A stretch of 64,000 nt of DNA from Aldrovandia affinis (lineage: Eukaryota; Chordata; Actinopteri; Notacanthiformes; Halosauridae). Position 1 is the stretch's first letter, and each line of letters begins with the position of its first letter. The notes below the pieces were generated by a model that was not told the origin of the DNA, ran no database searches, and saw only the letters and a program-made list of their open reading frames with translations. The translations under genes were made by a program, and so were the position numbers. Shown piece after piece: positions 30,172 to 41,619 of this stretch. The stretch lies in assembly GCA_029706075.1 (NCBI GenBank), contig JAINUG010000039.1, positions 452,001-516,000 on the forward strand, given 5' to 3'.

Positions 30172-30673
30172 TATCGTCACTTTCTTAAAATAATGGCCTA
30201 AGTCATATTTTCAAGTTTTTCAAAAAACAGAATAAACTGAACCAAATATAGAATATATGATATTTATTAATCATTTCACACAAAAAGGTTATTACAATAT
30301 ATGACTATTGACATACAAATAACGCTGTCTGTCAATTATGTAACATAAAGAGGATTAGATTACTTAGGCCAATTTACGAGCATGCCGTTGTGACTTAGTT
30401 AATTTTAAACCTGATTTAGGCCAAATTACTTCTGGAGTAAGTGACTTAGGCAAGCAGCCGCCATCTTGAAAGCTTGTAAAATTGCCTCAAAAAATAAAAG
30501 GGCCTAAGTCACACTCTTGACGTAGGCCATTATACTACCAGGGTAGGAACAGCATGATCTTTTCAATTAAGGATGTAGGCAATTTGACCAGAGGTGGCCA
30601 GCATCATGAAGAGATGACTTAGGCAAAAAAATAATTTTCCAAAAAAAATGATTATTTTAAGAAGGTGACAATA
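30172..30673 (-). mobile_element. TA-flanked miniature element, copy 2
   Basis: The same family as 26838-27312 but in the opposite orientation, with the same TCGTCAC ends, GCCTAAGTCA words and TA flanks. The inner sequence matches the reverse complement of copy 1 along almost its whole length, with scattered changes. Confidence 0.8.
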
Positions 30674-31175
30674 TGTAGACTACAAAGGTATGAGTGGCAT
30701 TAGAACAAGGGTAGATGAAGGGCCCAAAGGTAATTGGCCCAATTTGTTACATAAGAATATTAATGTCAATAATGCCATTGGCTTGATGAAGAAAATCTGC
30801 AACATATAAACAAACCAAAACAAAAAGGACAAGAAACACATTATGTCATTGTATTTACAAAACTGGTTTCAATTGGAATTCATCATTTAGGTCCTTTTGT
30901 TTTGAGACAATCAAGGGAGGAGACTGGATGGTGAGCTACAAATTAGGCACCTACTGGATAATTAAGGTGTTTTCATCTGATTGTGCTCTTATGTTGAGAA
31001 ATTCTTAGACATAGCGGTTGTAGTGTCTTCCCTACGTAATTGAGAGAACAAGGAAAAATTAAGCAATACACTACCTGAGCAGAAATACAGTTCATGAAAG
31101 ACTTAATACAGAAGCGCTGGCAATAGAGGGCATCCTTGGCATGTTCCCTTAGCTAATTTGGATATAATATTGTTT
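30674..31175. other. Spacer, no feature seen
   Basis: AT-rich DNA with no supported coding sequence or recognisable repeat. Confidence 0.4.
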
Positions 31176-31179
31176 GTAA

Positions 31180-31350
31180 TAATTGAGGCCGTAGGGGATG
31201 AATAAAGTATTTATATCAATTTAATGAAGTTATTGCCAAATCCAAAGTGTTGAACGGTCTTGAAAAGAAAAGGGCAGTTTTCTCTGTCAAAGGCCCTCTC
31301 AGCATCCAGAGACAAAAGAGTGGAAGGTATCCTAATTGTTTTTGCTAGAT
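31180..31350 (-). pseudogene. L1-clade LINE reverse transcriptase remnant
   Basis: The minus strand reads LLSLDAERAFDRENCPFLF then FGFGNNFIKLI, a stop, and LYSSPTAS. This is the RT block of L1-type LINEs (usual form SLDAEKAFDRVEW...FGFG...LYSSPTAS). Only about 50 codons remain. Confidence 0.8.
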
Positions 31351-31399
31351 GGATGAAATTAAAAAGTTGTCAAGTGGCTCATCCTGTTACGGCACTATT

Positions 31400-31810
31400 C
31401 TAGTGTATTGATTCGATACCAGACCATGACAAGGCCGACTGTAGCCAGCACCAGTGGCCAGGGGCGACACATAATTGGTGGTAGTGTTGCCCAGGGAGGG
31501 AGGGAGGGATTCAGTCACTGGATTATCTCGTTGCTCACCAGAGACCCCTGCTGGTCAATGAGGTGCCCATGGTACTCTCTGTATAAGGTGGCACACGAAG
31601 TGTCTTCCTCCAACTCAGGTCTGTGCAAGTTCAACTTGTGGACTGTGGTGTAAAAATAAGTGGCGGCTGGCATCAGGTGTTTCGGAGGAGAGCCCGTGCC
31701 TATCTGCACTCTCTTGGATTGACAGCAAGGGTTGCAGCAAGTGCAGTTTAACAATTTGATTGGGCATTCCAAATTGGGAGAAAAGAGCATAAAAGCAGAA
31801 CATTTTAAAA
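31400..31810. repeat. Probable SINE-like interspersed repeat
   Basis: Contains 'ggccaggggcgacacataat' and 'gcccagggagggagggaggg', phrases I associate with a common fish repeat. No coding content. The class is not certain. Confidence 0.35.
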
Positions 31811-32017
31811 ATAAAATAAAAGCGAAAAACAGATTGGTCAGAATACTGGGTAACCCACTGCTCTTTGCGATAAGTGGCAGGAGATCTTTAATGACCACAG
31901 TGAATCAGAATTTAATGTCAGTTTAATGTCTCAATGTCTGCAGTGCAGTGTCATCTCTTAGCAGACAGATGACAGCTCCCTACTAGAGCAACAAAATCAC
32001 TTCCAGCAGCAACTTTA

Positions 32018-32106
32018 TTTAAGCAGGAGGTCTCCCATCAAAGTAATTACTTAACCCAGCCTTGCTTAGTTTCATCCATCAAAAAGGAGTATGTTACAGG
32101 GTGGTC
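32018..32106 (-). pseudogene. Decayed 5S rRNA-like sequence
   Basis: Aligns by eye to the 5S genes at 40.7 and 46.9 kb (shared GGTCTCCCATC, CTGCTTAG-like and CAGGGTGGT words in the same order) but with many changes. It is either a 5S pseudogene or the head of a 5S-derived SINE. Confidence 0.5.
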
Positions 32107-32670
32107 ATTCAGCTGAACATCTGAACATCTTATTTATTTAAGTGACAGTATATTTATCCTTGTATTTGTATTGTTCCATTATTATAGCCAAATGTTTTCA
32201 CATCTGTATTACAACTTCTTTATATTGGTTAAAATAAGCAAAAGTAAAATTAAGTATTAAAACAGTGTTAAAAAAGGTTGTATTAATTCAATGTTTTGTG
32301 ATATTGAGTGTTACGCACATGTGTCTCACGTAGGACACATTCTCCAGGTGGAGCTGAATTGACTGATTGCTGTTTGATGCCCACCTGTGAACACCTGCTT
32401 GCCTGATTGCCCAGATCATAAAAGCTGGACTATGCCAGTTCCTTTGTTCCAGCTCCTGTTTGCAGACTGTAATTGTTCGTAGGTTGCAGTTGGATGTACA
32501 GTGCGTTCTTTGTTTTAGATAAGATAAAATAAATACATTTTGGACAGTAAGTACACTACCGGTCAGATCACCCCCATTTTAGGCAGTTCAAGTCCAGTGA
32601 ATAACCTGAAATGGTACAAAGGTAAGTGGTAAACTGCCAGAGGTTATACAAATTATTGACCAAAACCCAT

Positions 32671-32745
32671 GTCTCTGTGGCGCTATATTGGTTAACGCGT
32701 TCGACTCTCAACCAAAAGGTTGGTGCTTCGAGCCCACCCAGATAC
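32671..32745 (+). pseudogene. tRNA-Asn-like pseudogene
   Basis: Closely follows vertebrate tRNA-Asn (GTCTCTGTGGCGC, GGTTAACGCG, CTTCGAGCCCACCCAG). The anticodon loop reads CTCTCAA instead of CTGTTAA, the B box has a C where G is expected, and the acceptor stem has a mismatch. It is not a working Asn gene. It could also be the start of a tRNA-derived repeat. Confidence 0.6.
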
Positions 32746-32849
32746 AAATACATTTTTGTGGACTATATAGCACTCTGTGGCCAGGGTTCTCACACGCACG
32801 AAACCCCGGCAGCACATCACCCCCACTGGCTCCCGGTCAGGTCCTGTGT

Positions 32850-33060
32850 CTCATAGGCTGGCAGTGTAGTGTAATGGTTAGGGTTGCTGGTTCAATTCCC
32901 AGGTGGGAGCACTGCTGGTGTACCATTGAGCAAGGTACTTAACCTGAATTGCTTCAGTAAAATATCCAGCTGTATAAATGGATTGTATGTAAAGAAATGT
33001 AAACTGTTCAAGTCGCTCTGGATAAGACCGTCTGCTAAATGCCTAAAATGTAAATGTCAT
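32850..33060 (+). mobile_element. tRNA-derived SINE with common fish 3' tail
   Basis: The head contains pol III-type boxes (TAGTGTAATGGTTAGGGTT and GGTTCAATTCCC). The tail reads GTCGCTCTGGATAAGACCGT and CTGCTAAATGCC, the conserved 3' region shared by V-SINE/HE1-type fish SINEs and their LINE partners. Confidence 0.8.
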
Positions 33061-33532
33061 AAAATTCTTCTCCTCACCTGTCTCTCTCCATTACCTTGCC
33101 CCAAAATACCTCTCGGACCTCCTCCACATCTACACCCCCTCTTGAAGGTTATGCTCCTCTGACACTGGACTCATCACTCCCCATACCAGGCTGCGCACTG
33201 TGGGGGACAGAGCCTTTAGTGCAGCTGCTCCTAGCCTTTGGAATGCCCTCCCTGCCTCAATCGGCAATGTCTGATAGAATCCACATCTATTTTTAAATCC
33301 AGACTCAAGACTCGCCTCCTCAGCCTTGCTTTTTTCTAGTTTAATTCTCCTCTTTGCTCTGACTTTTGTGCTTTGTTTTTAAATTATGTCCTTTATAAAA
33401 AAAATATTTAGTTTTAATGTACTTCTCACTAGGGTGGCTTTCAGCTAAACTGTTCTTGACTACGGTTAACACTTTGTTCTACGTCGCTCTGGATAAGAGC
33501 GTCTGCCAAATGCCTGTAATGTAATAATGTAA
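33061..33532 (+). mobile_element. L2-like LINE, 3' end only
   Basis: The first 300 bases decode, with frame breaks, as the C-terminus of an L2-type RT protein (pattern YLSDLLHIYTP, then ...FGMPSLPQS, then a KSRLK-type end). The last 60 bases carry the same GTCGCTCTGGATAAGAGCGT tail as the SINE just upstream. It is a 5'-truncated, dead copy. Confidence 0.7.
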
Positions 33533-34161
33533 TGTTCTAGTGAGTTCCTAAAAAGGTGCTTCAAATTAAACCTATTACATCGGACACAATATTTCAGCAT
33601 GATCAAGGCTCAAAGAATTAGTTATTTTTTATATATAAAACATGGTTAATGGCTTATGGCTATGATTAAAACATGGACACTCCTCAGTTATTGTATTGTA
33701 GAGCAAGTTATGCGTTTAAAGCCAAAAGGAACCAGAACTAAATTAGGTCTATTTCTGTAACATTGTACAGTATCATGTTGGAGCGTCAATGATATAACCA
33801 ACAAACTAGTTTGGTAGTATGTAATGTACACATTGGTCAGTAGATGGCGCTCTTCAATTCATTTTGTAACTAGATAATATTCCATCGGAAATAATGTGTG
33901 TATTACTGAATTAAAGAAGTTAGGCTTTCTATAGAATGGAAAGTGCTGGGGGTCTACACCGATGTAAGAACAGGACATTTGAGGAGGAGGAGATCATTAA
34001 AACTGATCAGGGGATTTATTGTAAAGCAGGTCTATCCAAGCAAGTGTGTTTGTATAAGGTCAGAGGGTACATAATTAAATGTCTAAGGCCACTTTTCCTA
34101 CAGGAACCCAGTATTATATTCTTACACAATTTCAGGTGATAATATATTAAAGAAAAAAAAT

Positions 34162-34234
34162 TGTTTCCGCCCGGTTTCGAACCGGGGACCTTTCGCGTGT
34201 GAGGCGAACGTGATAACCACTACACTACGGAAAC
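34162..34234 (-). tRNA. tRNA-Val (anticodon CAC)
   Basis: 73 nt on the minus strand, from GTTTCCGTAGTGTAGTGG to CCGGGCGGAAACA. The cloverleaf is complete, with B box GGTTCGAAACC and anticodon CAC in CCTCACACG. It matches the vertebrate consensus throughout, so it is likely active. Confidence 0.95.
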
Positions 34235-34399
34235 ATGCTATAACCGTAAGTGTTAATGTTGTGTCTTAATAACTATGCGTTCATGCAGCCCAGGCTATTA
34301 TAAATACTTCTGTGCCTCTTTTAGATCCGCCAAGCACACCACCACTGCCCCCAACAGCTTGTCCCTGAGCTGCCTGCACTGGGCCCAACAAGACAGGAG

Positions 34400-34685
34400 G
34401 TCAACGGTCTAACGCACCCATCTTGGCTGGTCCAATATGAGTGCGAGTTGCCTATCAGGAATGCGGTTTAAAACCCATCTCTGCCAGACAGGCCCTGGTC
34501 GTCAGCCCCAGTTGGGGGAGGCGTTGGGCTGTCTGCTCCAGAGGGAGGGGGAGGGTGAGCCGGCTCGAGTCCGTGGGTGGGTGAATTCAGTCTTTAAGGA
34601 AGCGGAGTTCGCTGCCCTCAGAGAATTAGCTTGCCTCGTAGAGACCAGTGGCAAACTCGGGTGGGGAGGGCAAATCGAAATAAAC
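34400..34685 (+). mobile_element. tRNA-derived SINE, copy 1
   Basis: Begins with an A-box-like ACGGTCTAACGCACC, then a decayed B box (GGTTTAAAACCC), then a GC-rich body (CCCTGGTCGTCAGCCCCAG, GAGCCGGCTCGAGTCCGTG). It pairs with an opposite-oriented copy at 56015-56360. Confidence 0.7.
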
Positions 34686-34689
34686 AGAG

Positions 34690-34865
34690 CAGTGGTTCCC
34701 AACCTCCCACTGTGTACAGCTACTGTGTGATGACAGAGCAATTGGCAACGAGCCAAACCTGCATTGTGTTAAAATAAGTTTAAAGAAAAAATAATATTAG
34801 AATCCACCAGGTTTGGCTTGTTGCCAATTGCTCTGTCATTGAATTCTTATGGTTGGGAACCACTG
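34690..34865. mobile_element. hAT-type miniature element
   Basis: Perfect 15-bp inverted ends, CAGTGGTTCCCAACC and GGTTGGGAACCACTG. The inner arms are also inverted copies (GAGCAATTGGCAACGAGCC and its complement). The flanks AAACAGAG and AAAAAGAG agree in 7 of 8 bases, as expected for an 8-bp hAT target duplication. Confidence 0.75.
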
Positions 34866-37260
34866 AAAAAGAGGGTATGATTGGCCACTAAATTGGGAAA
34901 AAAAGAAGAAATAAAATACAGAAAAAAAAGGGCCTCAGGTCTTTGTATTGGATCACAGTTGATGGACAGAGCTGCAATTGATGGTCTTCTTGAACGATCG
35001 ATGGGAACGATCATCTGTGGAGAAGCTCACTGTGTCAGTGACCCGCAGTGCTGTGTGCAAAGTGCTGGAGTCCACAGGGGGATTCCACACGCTCAGACTG
35101 TACTTACGGCTCCACTGCCAGCACGGAACTCTCAAATCCAGGTAAGTACACACCTGAGCACTGTGTGATGCTCATAACCATTGCCATGGTAATTTACTGA
35201 CAAATTAGGACACATGGTGTAACAAACTTGCCATTCATCGATTCTGTATTCAGATTTTTAAGAACCGTGTCACACGCCATGTGACAAACCCTGTTTTGGA
35301 GTAAAATGTAACTTTTGGCTAAATGTAATGACCGGTATACAATCACTTGTGCACTTGCACACTTGTGTCACACTTGTGTCAATTTGAGAGCATCCTTTGA
35401 TGTGAATATGGGACATATCTTGTTCATGAAATGCGTAGCCATTTCCGATATGTGGTCATAGAATAAATCATGCTTTAATAGAAATTAAGTATCCAATTAA
35501 GATTTATTAATACCTAGTTACAATTCAGAGGCTGCCATTATGGTTGGAACGAAAACGTACGCTGGGGGTGCCCAGGCCTGAAATTGAAATCCACTGATTT
35601 AGATAAGATGTGGACGCTCTTAAACGTGTGAACAAATAATATAATATTTATAACAGACCATCAAAAATGTGCAAACCAGGTAGCTAGTCAACTAGCTAAC
35701 GTTACCTTTCTCACCAGCTAGCTTGGTAGATACCTTGGTGATGCACAAGTTTAGTTAACAAGCTATAGAATACGAACATGTTCTCCTTATTTGTGAGATT
35801 AGCTAAAAAAACAGCAACATACAACAGAGAACTTGCATTCATAATCCTAAATCTTTCTCTTACCGTTCATAGTGACTGGCTGCAGCCAAACGGTCTTTCT
35901 GACCCTGCGTTCTAACAGCGGGCGATACTAGGTGATGAAATCGCCCAGTGGCCGTTTCCCACGTGTGTTGTCACGCTTGAATGGCATGGTAAACAAATAG
36001 TTCAGTGCTTTTGGGAATCTTTATTACAAATTTTTGCAAGCAGTATTGTTTCCTTCAATCATGAACCGCAAACTCAAACTCAGAAGGCTTTTTACAATTG
36101 CGGCCATTTACTTGCGCTGGAAACGGCTCGCAATTTGTCTCGGTACGTTTTCCAAACGTACCCATGCGATAAAAATTGCCTTTTAACCAACACAAACATT
36201 AAATAAGATGTATGTAGGCCATATAAGTTTAGCTAGCTATAAATATTTATGCTTTTAAAATTAAATAAAGTATGGGGGTAATGCAGACCGCTGTTATCAG
36301 TTTCTCCTCATTCATGTTTAAGTGTCGGAAATAGGAACCAAATTTCGGTGTTGTGTTGGTTCCGCGTGGAAGGTAAAAACAGCAACACATGAATTTGATT
36401 GGCTCTTACCAGGCGATATCGCCGGAAAGTTCAGGATTTTCAACTTTTCTGTGTCGCCGCCACGCCCACAAATCGCCGAATCGCTGAATCGCCCGCAGTC
36501 GCCCGTTCTCATAGACGATTAATGCATTTCGGGCAACTACACTTTCTGGCTTATACGAAATCGGCTCAGGGAATGACGATCAGGTTCTGACGGAAGGAAC
36601 ATAAACACGGAACTATATAGCCTACAAGCAGGGAAGGGAAACACAATGGGAATCAGGTGTGGCTGGGAGGAGAGAAGGGCAGGAACACAAGGTGAAAACG
36701 AGGGGATTCGCTAATAGAATAACGAGGAGAAACGAAAGACACGGACTGGGAATGACACAGACACATAGATAATATACGACCTGGAAGAGCAGGCAGACAC
36801 GTGCACAGTTCGAAGGGGAGGAACGCAAAGAGAGAATCTGCATGCGAATGAAGCGGAACGTGAGAAGTGTACAGGGATAGGACAACAAGAGAGAGAATGA
36901 TAGATTAGATCACGATAGATAGAAGCGTGAGATAATTAGTGATTAGTAATGTTAGTAACTTAATCTAAATCCCTAATGTTAGTAGATTAGTAGGTTAGTA
37001 CTATATACATCTAATATATACAAAGTGTTATAGAAAGTAAGAAGGAAGTAAAACGAGATTAGAAACTAAGACGGAAAAACCGAAACATAGAATTTCCCGA
37101 AGTGCAAATGACAAGGACAAGGAGTGGATCTCAAACAGGAACAATGACAGACAGGGAACAGAACGTGAATGAAACATGACTTGAAGAATGATAAATAAAC
37201 AAAGTACAAAAACAAACCGAACAGACACTCAAAACATAACAGCTAAAGAAAATAGGAATA
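34866..37260. other. Non-coding spacer with repeat debris
   Basis: 35390-35880 is a duplicated block. 35880-36560 contains GC-rich phrases with TCGCC words typical of decayed fish DNA transposons. 36600-37250 is a purine-rich strand without convincing coding structure. No gene is supported. Confidence 0.4.
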
Positions 37261-37601
37261 TTCACCTTATTAAACCACATGCAAGCTTACCAACGTTGTC
37301 TTAATGGGTGTATCAACAAGTGAACGTAGAAACTTAACTGAGGTAAAAAGGGTTACAAGTTTTTTTAAATCTTGTTGAAAGCGTTCGTTGCTATAAACCT
37401 TTAACTAGCTAGTTATCTCGTTAGCACAGTTTCTAGACCTTCGCAATAGCCTACTATTTGTCATTAACCTATCTTTTCGATTGGTTAGCTATATTATTTC
37501 TCCTCGTCAGGTGTCTCCGTTCGGTCATGCACTGCGCAAGGCAGGTTAAATGTCAAACGCGCAAAATTCACCATCGTAACTGAAGGTTCGGGTGAGTTGG
37601 T

Positions 37602-38023
37602 CCCTTCCCTACGGGCGCCTGGCAGCCGCTCCTCGCGGTCTCGCCTCTTCTCTGTCCTGATCCCTCGCTGGTGGAACGACCTTCCGCAATCGGTCAGGAC
37701 CGCGGAATCACTTGCGATCTTCCGCAAAAGACTCAAAACCCACCTCTTCAGACTCCACTACCACTGAACTCTGTCCATCTAGCTAAAGTGTCACCACTGT
37801 TTACTTGTTCAACACTATACTCCAAAAATTAAAAAAAAAATTCACTAACCTTTTCCTTCCCGGTGTTACAGGTATGGTACGCAGATGCCTGCAATGATGT
37901 ATATTGCTGTATTCCTGCACTGTGCGCTAACTATGATTGTTCCTACCATGTATTAATGCACATCTTGTAAGTCGCTCTGGATAAGAGCGTCTGCTAAATG
38001 CTTAAAATGTAAAATGTAAAATG
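37602..38023 (+). mobile_element. L2-like LINE 3' end inserted in a duplicated block
   Basis: Starts inside the RT protein C-terminus (RLFSVLIPRWWNDLPQSV, then RKRLKTHLFRLHYH, stop at 37765-37767), then the 3' UTR and the GTCGCTCTGGATAAGAGCGT tail. The paralogous block at 43680 lacks it. A short direct repeat (about GTTGGT) flanks it, as expected for target-primed insertion. It is 5'-truncated. Confidence 0.8.
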
Positions 38024-38986
38024 TTGGTGTTGGAGTTCGGATTAGAGATGCAATGCATCAAATGGCCGAAAGCGATCCGCAAGCAACAGCATGACCCTCC
38101 TTGGCGCCTACTCAACAAACTCACAACGCGGTGGTGAGCCGACGGCGACCGAATGCAGTCGACAAAGACCATGAAGCGCCAGAGAAAATTGACCCGACAG
38201 CGCGTGAATGCTAAACGCCGATATTATGAGGAAAAATGCTAGGCTGCAGTGTATGGAGGTTATTATTTAAGACCTACTGTCCAAAAATGAACAGTTAACA
38301 ACGGAAGTGGCCCTCCCTGACTGTAATGAAGCTTACAATTCCACAATTCACCTAATGAAAAAATGTTTTCCACATGCCCTTTTTTTAATCAACAGTAGTT
38401 TGTAGTAACAAGTGTATCGTTGCAAAATGTTTGGATAATAATAATTCATTTTTATACAAAACAAGCCACGGTTAATGGCTTATGGGTATGATTAAACGTG
38501 GACATTCCTCAGTTATTGTATTATAGACTAATTTATGCGTTTAAAACCAAAAGGAACCAGAACAACTAAATTTGGTCTATTTCTACCGTCAATTATCATG
38601 TTGGAGCATCAATGATTGGATAATCATCTTGTAAGCAACGAAATAGTTTGGTAGTATGTAATGTACACATTGGTCAGTAGATGGTCAATTCATTTTGTAA
38701 CTAGGTAATATTCCATCGGAAATAATGTGTGTTTTTACTGAATTAATGAAGTTAGGCTTTCTATAGAAAGGAAAGTGCTGGGGGTCTACAATGATGTAAG
38801 AACAGGACATTTGAGGATGAGGAGATAATTAAAACTGGTCAGGGGATTTGTAAAGGTTTATCCAAGCAAGTGTGTTTGTATAAGGTCAGAGGGTACATAA
38901 TTAAACGTCTAAGGGCACTTTTTGTACAGGAACCCAGTATTATATTCTTACACAATTTCAGGTGATAATATATTAAAGGAAAAAAT

Positions 38987-39059
38987 TGTTTCCGCCCGGT
39001 TTCGAACCGGGGACCTTTCGCGTGTGAGGCGAACGTGATAACCACTACACTACGGAAAC
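38987..39059 (-). tRNA. tRNA-Val (anticodon CAC), second copy
   Basis: 73 nt, identical by eye to 34162-34234, within the same duplicated block. Complete cloverleaf and intact internal promoter boxes. Confidence 0.95.
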
Positions 39060-39514
39060 ATGCCATACCGTCCACTCTTAATATTTTGTCCTAATAACTA
39101 TGAATTCCTTCTCCAGACTTTCTTTTAAAATATATTTCTGTGCCTCTCTTTCAGATCTGCCAAGCACACCACCACTGTCCCAAACAGCTTCTCCCCGAGC
39201 TGCCTGCACTGGGCCCATCAAGACAGGGGGCCGACTCTTGATATTGGATCAGTCGATGGACGGAGCCCATGAGAGCTGTAATTAATGTTCTTCTTGCTAA
39301 GCATCGTGGGAAGAAAGACATCCTGCTGCATAGTGCAAGTTTTCCACTTCCACTTAAAATGTAAAAACTTGAATGTTTTCTTTACGGTGTTTGTTGGTAG
39401 GTAATGTTACAGTGGAAGTGTCCTGTGACTTGAAATTGCAGTGCTGCCAAGCGGAAAAAAACAACCTACAAAAGAGTTCCACATCCTGCTTTTCATCCAG
39501 GAAGTAAAAGAGCT

Positions 39515-39586
39515 CTCCCCGTCGGGGAATTGAACCCCGGTCTCCCGCGTGACAGGCGGGGATACTGACCACTATACTAACGAGGA
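39515..39586 (-). tRNA. tRNA-Asp (anticodon GTC), copy 1
   Basis: 72 nt on the minus strand (TCCTCGTTAGTATAGTGG ... GACGGGGAG) with anticodon GTC in CCTGTCACG. It has two differences from the form common in vertebrates: GGTCAG in the D arm and TTCAATTCC in the T loop. Both are shared by all copies here. Confidence 0.94.
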
Positions 39587-39704
39587 GCTGTTGGTTTGAA
39601 TGTGGTCACATAGTCTCAACAGATTAAATCATTACCAAAGTACCCGTAACAGTTTAAAGGCATTTTTTTTGTTGGTATTAATTTTTCCAGGAAGTAAAAC
39701 AGCT

Positions 39705-39764
39705 CTCCCCGTCGGGGTTCTCCCGCATGACAAGCGGGGATACTGACCACTATACTAACGAGGA
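39705..39764 (-). pseudogene. tRNA-Asp pseudogene with internal deletion
   Basis: Same sequence as the other Asp genes but about 12 bases of the T arm are missing, including the B box. The anticodon arm also has changes (CATGACAAG on the plus strand). It cannot fold or be transcribed normally. Confidence 0.9.
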
Positions 39765-39939
39765 GCTATTGGTTTGAACATGGTCACATGGTCATATGGT
39801 CACAACACATTAAATCAACACAGTTTAAGGCACTTTTTCAGTCCGTTACATGTATATTCGGCTGGCCCCTGTCACCAGTGGGTAAGAGATAGTCCTCCTT
39901 ATTAGTGGCGTGAAGCCACTATACTCCCCAAAAAAACAA

Positions 39940-40140
39940 AAAAAACAATTCACTAACCTTTTCCTTCCCGGTGTTACAGGCATGGTACGCAGATGCCTGC
40001 AATGATGTCTATTGCTGTATTCCTGCACTGAACTCGTGCGCTAACTATGATTGTTCCTACCATGTATTAATGCACATCTTGTAAATCGCTCTGGATAAGA
40101 GCGTCTGCTAAATGCTTAAAATGTAAAAATGTAAATGTAA
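39940..40140 (+). repeat. L2-like LINE 3' UTR fragment
   Basis: Matches the 3' UTR and tail of the copy at 37602-38023 (CCCGGTGTTACAGGCATGGT ... CGCTCTGGATAAGAGCGTCT). It sits between two tRNA-Asp copies. Confidence 0.7.
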
Positions 40141-40173
40141 TGAAGCATTGGATGTCCAGGAAGTAAAAGAGCT

Positions 40174-40245
40174 CTCCCCGTCGGGGAATTGAACCCCGGT
40201 CTCCCGCGTGACAGGCGGGGATACTGACCACTATACTAACGAGGA
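40174..40245 (-). tRNA. tRNA-Asp (anticodon GTC), copy 2
   Basis: 72 nt, the same sequence as copy 1 by eye, complete. It sits just right of an L2-like LINE tail. Confidence 0.94.
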
Positions 40246-40690
40246 GCTGTTGTTTGGAACGTCGTCACATGGTCTCAACACATTAAGAAACGTTTTTTGT
40301 TGGGATTATTTTGATAGGATATACGTTTTGGATATTTATGTTGTCAATTTTTTATATTTTTGACCTTTAAACTACTACCGTGCACCATGTAAGCAGACAT
40401 ATGCATCTGCAATCTTGTTCAAAAATACCAATAAACAACTCCATCTGATCATTTTCTGTCTATTTGAAGGCTCATAACAGAGTAGCCCGCTGTCTGTCGT
40501 CACAGACACATGTGGGTTTTTTTCATTTGGTTTTTAAATTGCCATGTACATTTTAAAATGATTGATCTCTTTTAAATCCCCAATAAAAAAATGAGAAGGA
40601 CACACAGGGGCAACACAACTTTGCTCATAAAGGATAGGGGCAAATATAAAAACATAGCAATAGCGCCCCCTGTATAAAAATGTTTTGAAA

Positions 40691-40810
40691 AAACTTACAG
40701 CACCTGGTATTCCCAGGCGGTCTCCCATCCAAGTACTAACCAGGCCCGACCCTGCTTAGCTTCCGAGATCAGACGAGATCGGGCGTGTTCAGGGTGGTAT
40801 GGCCGTAAGC
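40691..40810 (-). rRNA. 5S rRNA, copy 1
   Basis: 120 nt on the minus strand, from GCTTACGGCCATACCACCCT to GGTGCTGTAAG. The internal control region (GAAGCTAAGCAGGGTCGGGC) is intact. A T-run on the minus strand (TTTTTT) follows as the pol III terminator. It is one of two copies about 6.2 kb apart rather than part of a dense 5S array. Confidence 0.95.
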
Positions 40811-41455
40811 GAAGGTTGCTGTGTCTAATAGTGTATTCATAGCTGTAACACCGTCTTAAGGACAATTGATAAAAGTTGACGGATTCTTCTAAACGGGGGG
40901 CGCACGGCCAAAGTGGCGCAATTGCGGCCGAAACGACCGTTCGTTTAGGGTACGGGCACCTCATAAATGTATTTGTGTTCATACTTTAATAAATCTATTA
41001 AAGTATAAACACAAATAAATTTGAAAAGTCTTTTAAAATATGAGTTTTTCTTCTAAACTACAGCGTACACCGAACGTATTTGGACAGTGACGCTGATGAG
41101 GGTATTTTCATTATGTACAAACTGATCTTATCATTACATTTTTGTTTATTAAACAATCGTACGCGCGACCCCTTTAATGCATCGACGATAAATCTAGCAT
41201 TAGCGTTGAAAGATCAAATGACATAATACCTATTATTATTATGTATATTTTATTCTTGTATGCGCTCCGTGTCAGTGTCAAGCATACACATAGCGCGAGC
41301 ATTGTTCGAATGACGGGTAAATTGTAAATCATTCAATCCACATGAAACACCCTAATGAAACAGATGACGCATTTGATACAAACAATCCTGTGGCACCATT
41401 CACAACAACGTGACTCATCCAATTTGAGTTATTAATTTATTTTTGAACACAATAT

Positions 41456-41619
41456 CAGGGGAGAGCGCGAACGCAGTCCCCCACTACCAGAAATTATGCA
41501 GTCGAGATTCCCACATTTGGGGAATTCGCAGGGGTCAGCACAACCGGAGTGCAATGGCTGAGCCTCGCCCTGGGTGAACCACCTTCTTGATCATGGTATC
41601 TCCCCTGCCAGGTAAGTAT
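41456..41619 (-). ncRNA. U1 snRNA, complete
   Basis: 164 nt, the standard U1 length. The 5' end ATACTTACCTGGCAGGGGAG base-pairs with 5' splice sites. The stem-loop I-III sequences and the Sm site ATAATTTCTGG are intact, and it ends CGCGCTCTCCCCTG. Downstream a GTGTTCAAAAATA stretch may be the 3' processing box. It belongs to the major spliceosome; likely functional. Confidence 0.95.

Noticed and set aside
32280-32570. Possible solo LTR (TGTTACGC... with AATAAA)
   Set aside because: No matching terminal repeat, no clear ends and no target duplication found.
36318-36888. Overlapping small frames on both strands
   Set aside because: They lie in what looks like decayed transposon and purine-rich sequence, with no family motif.
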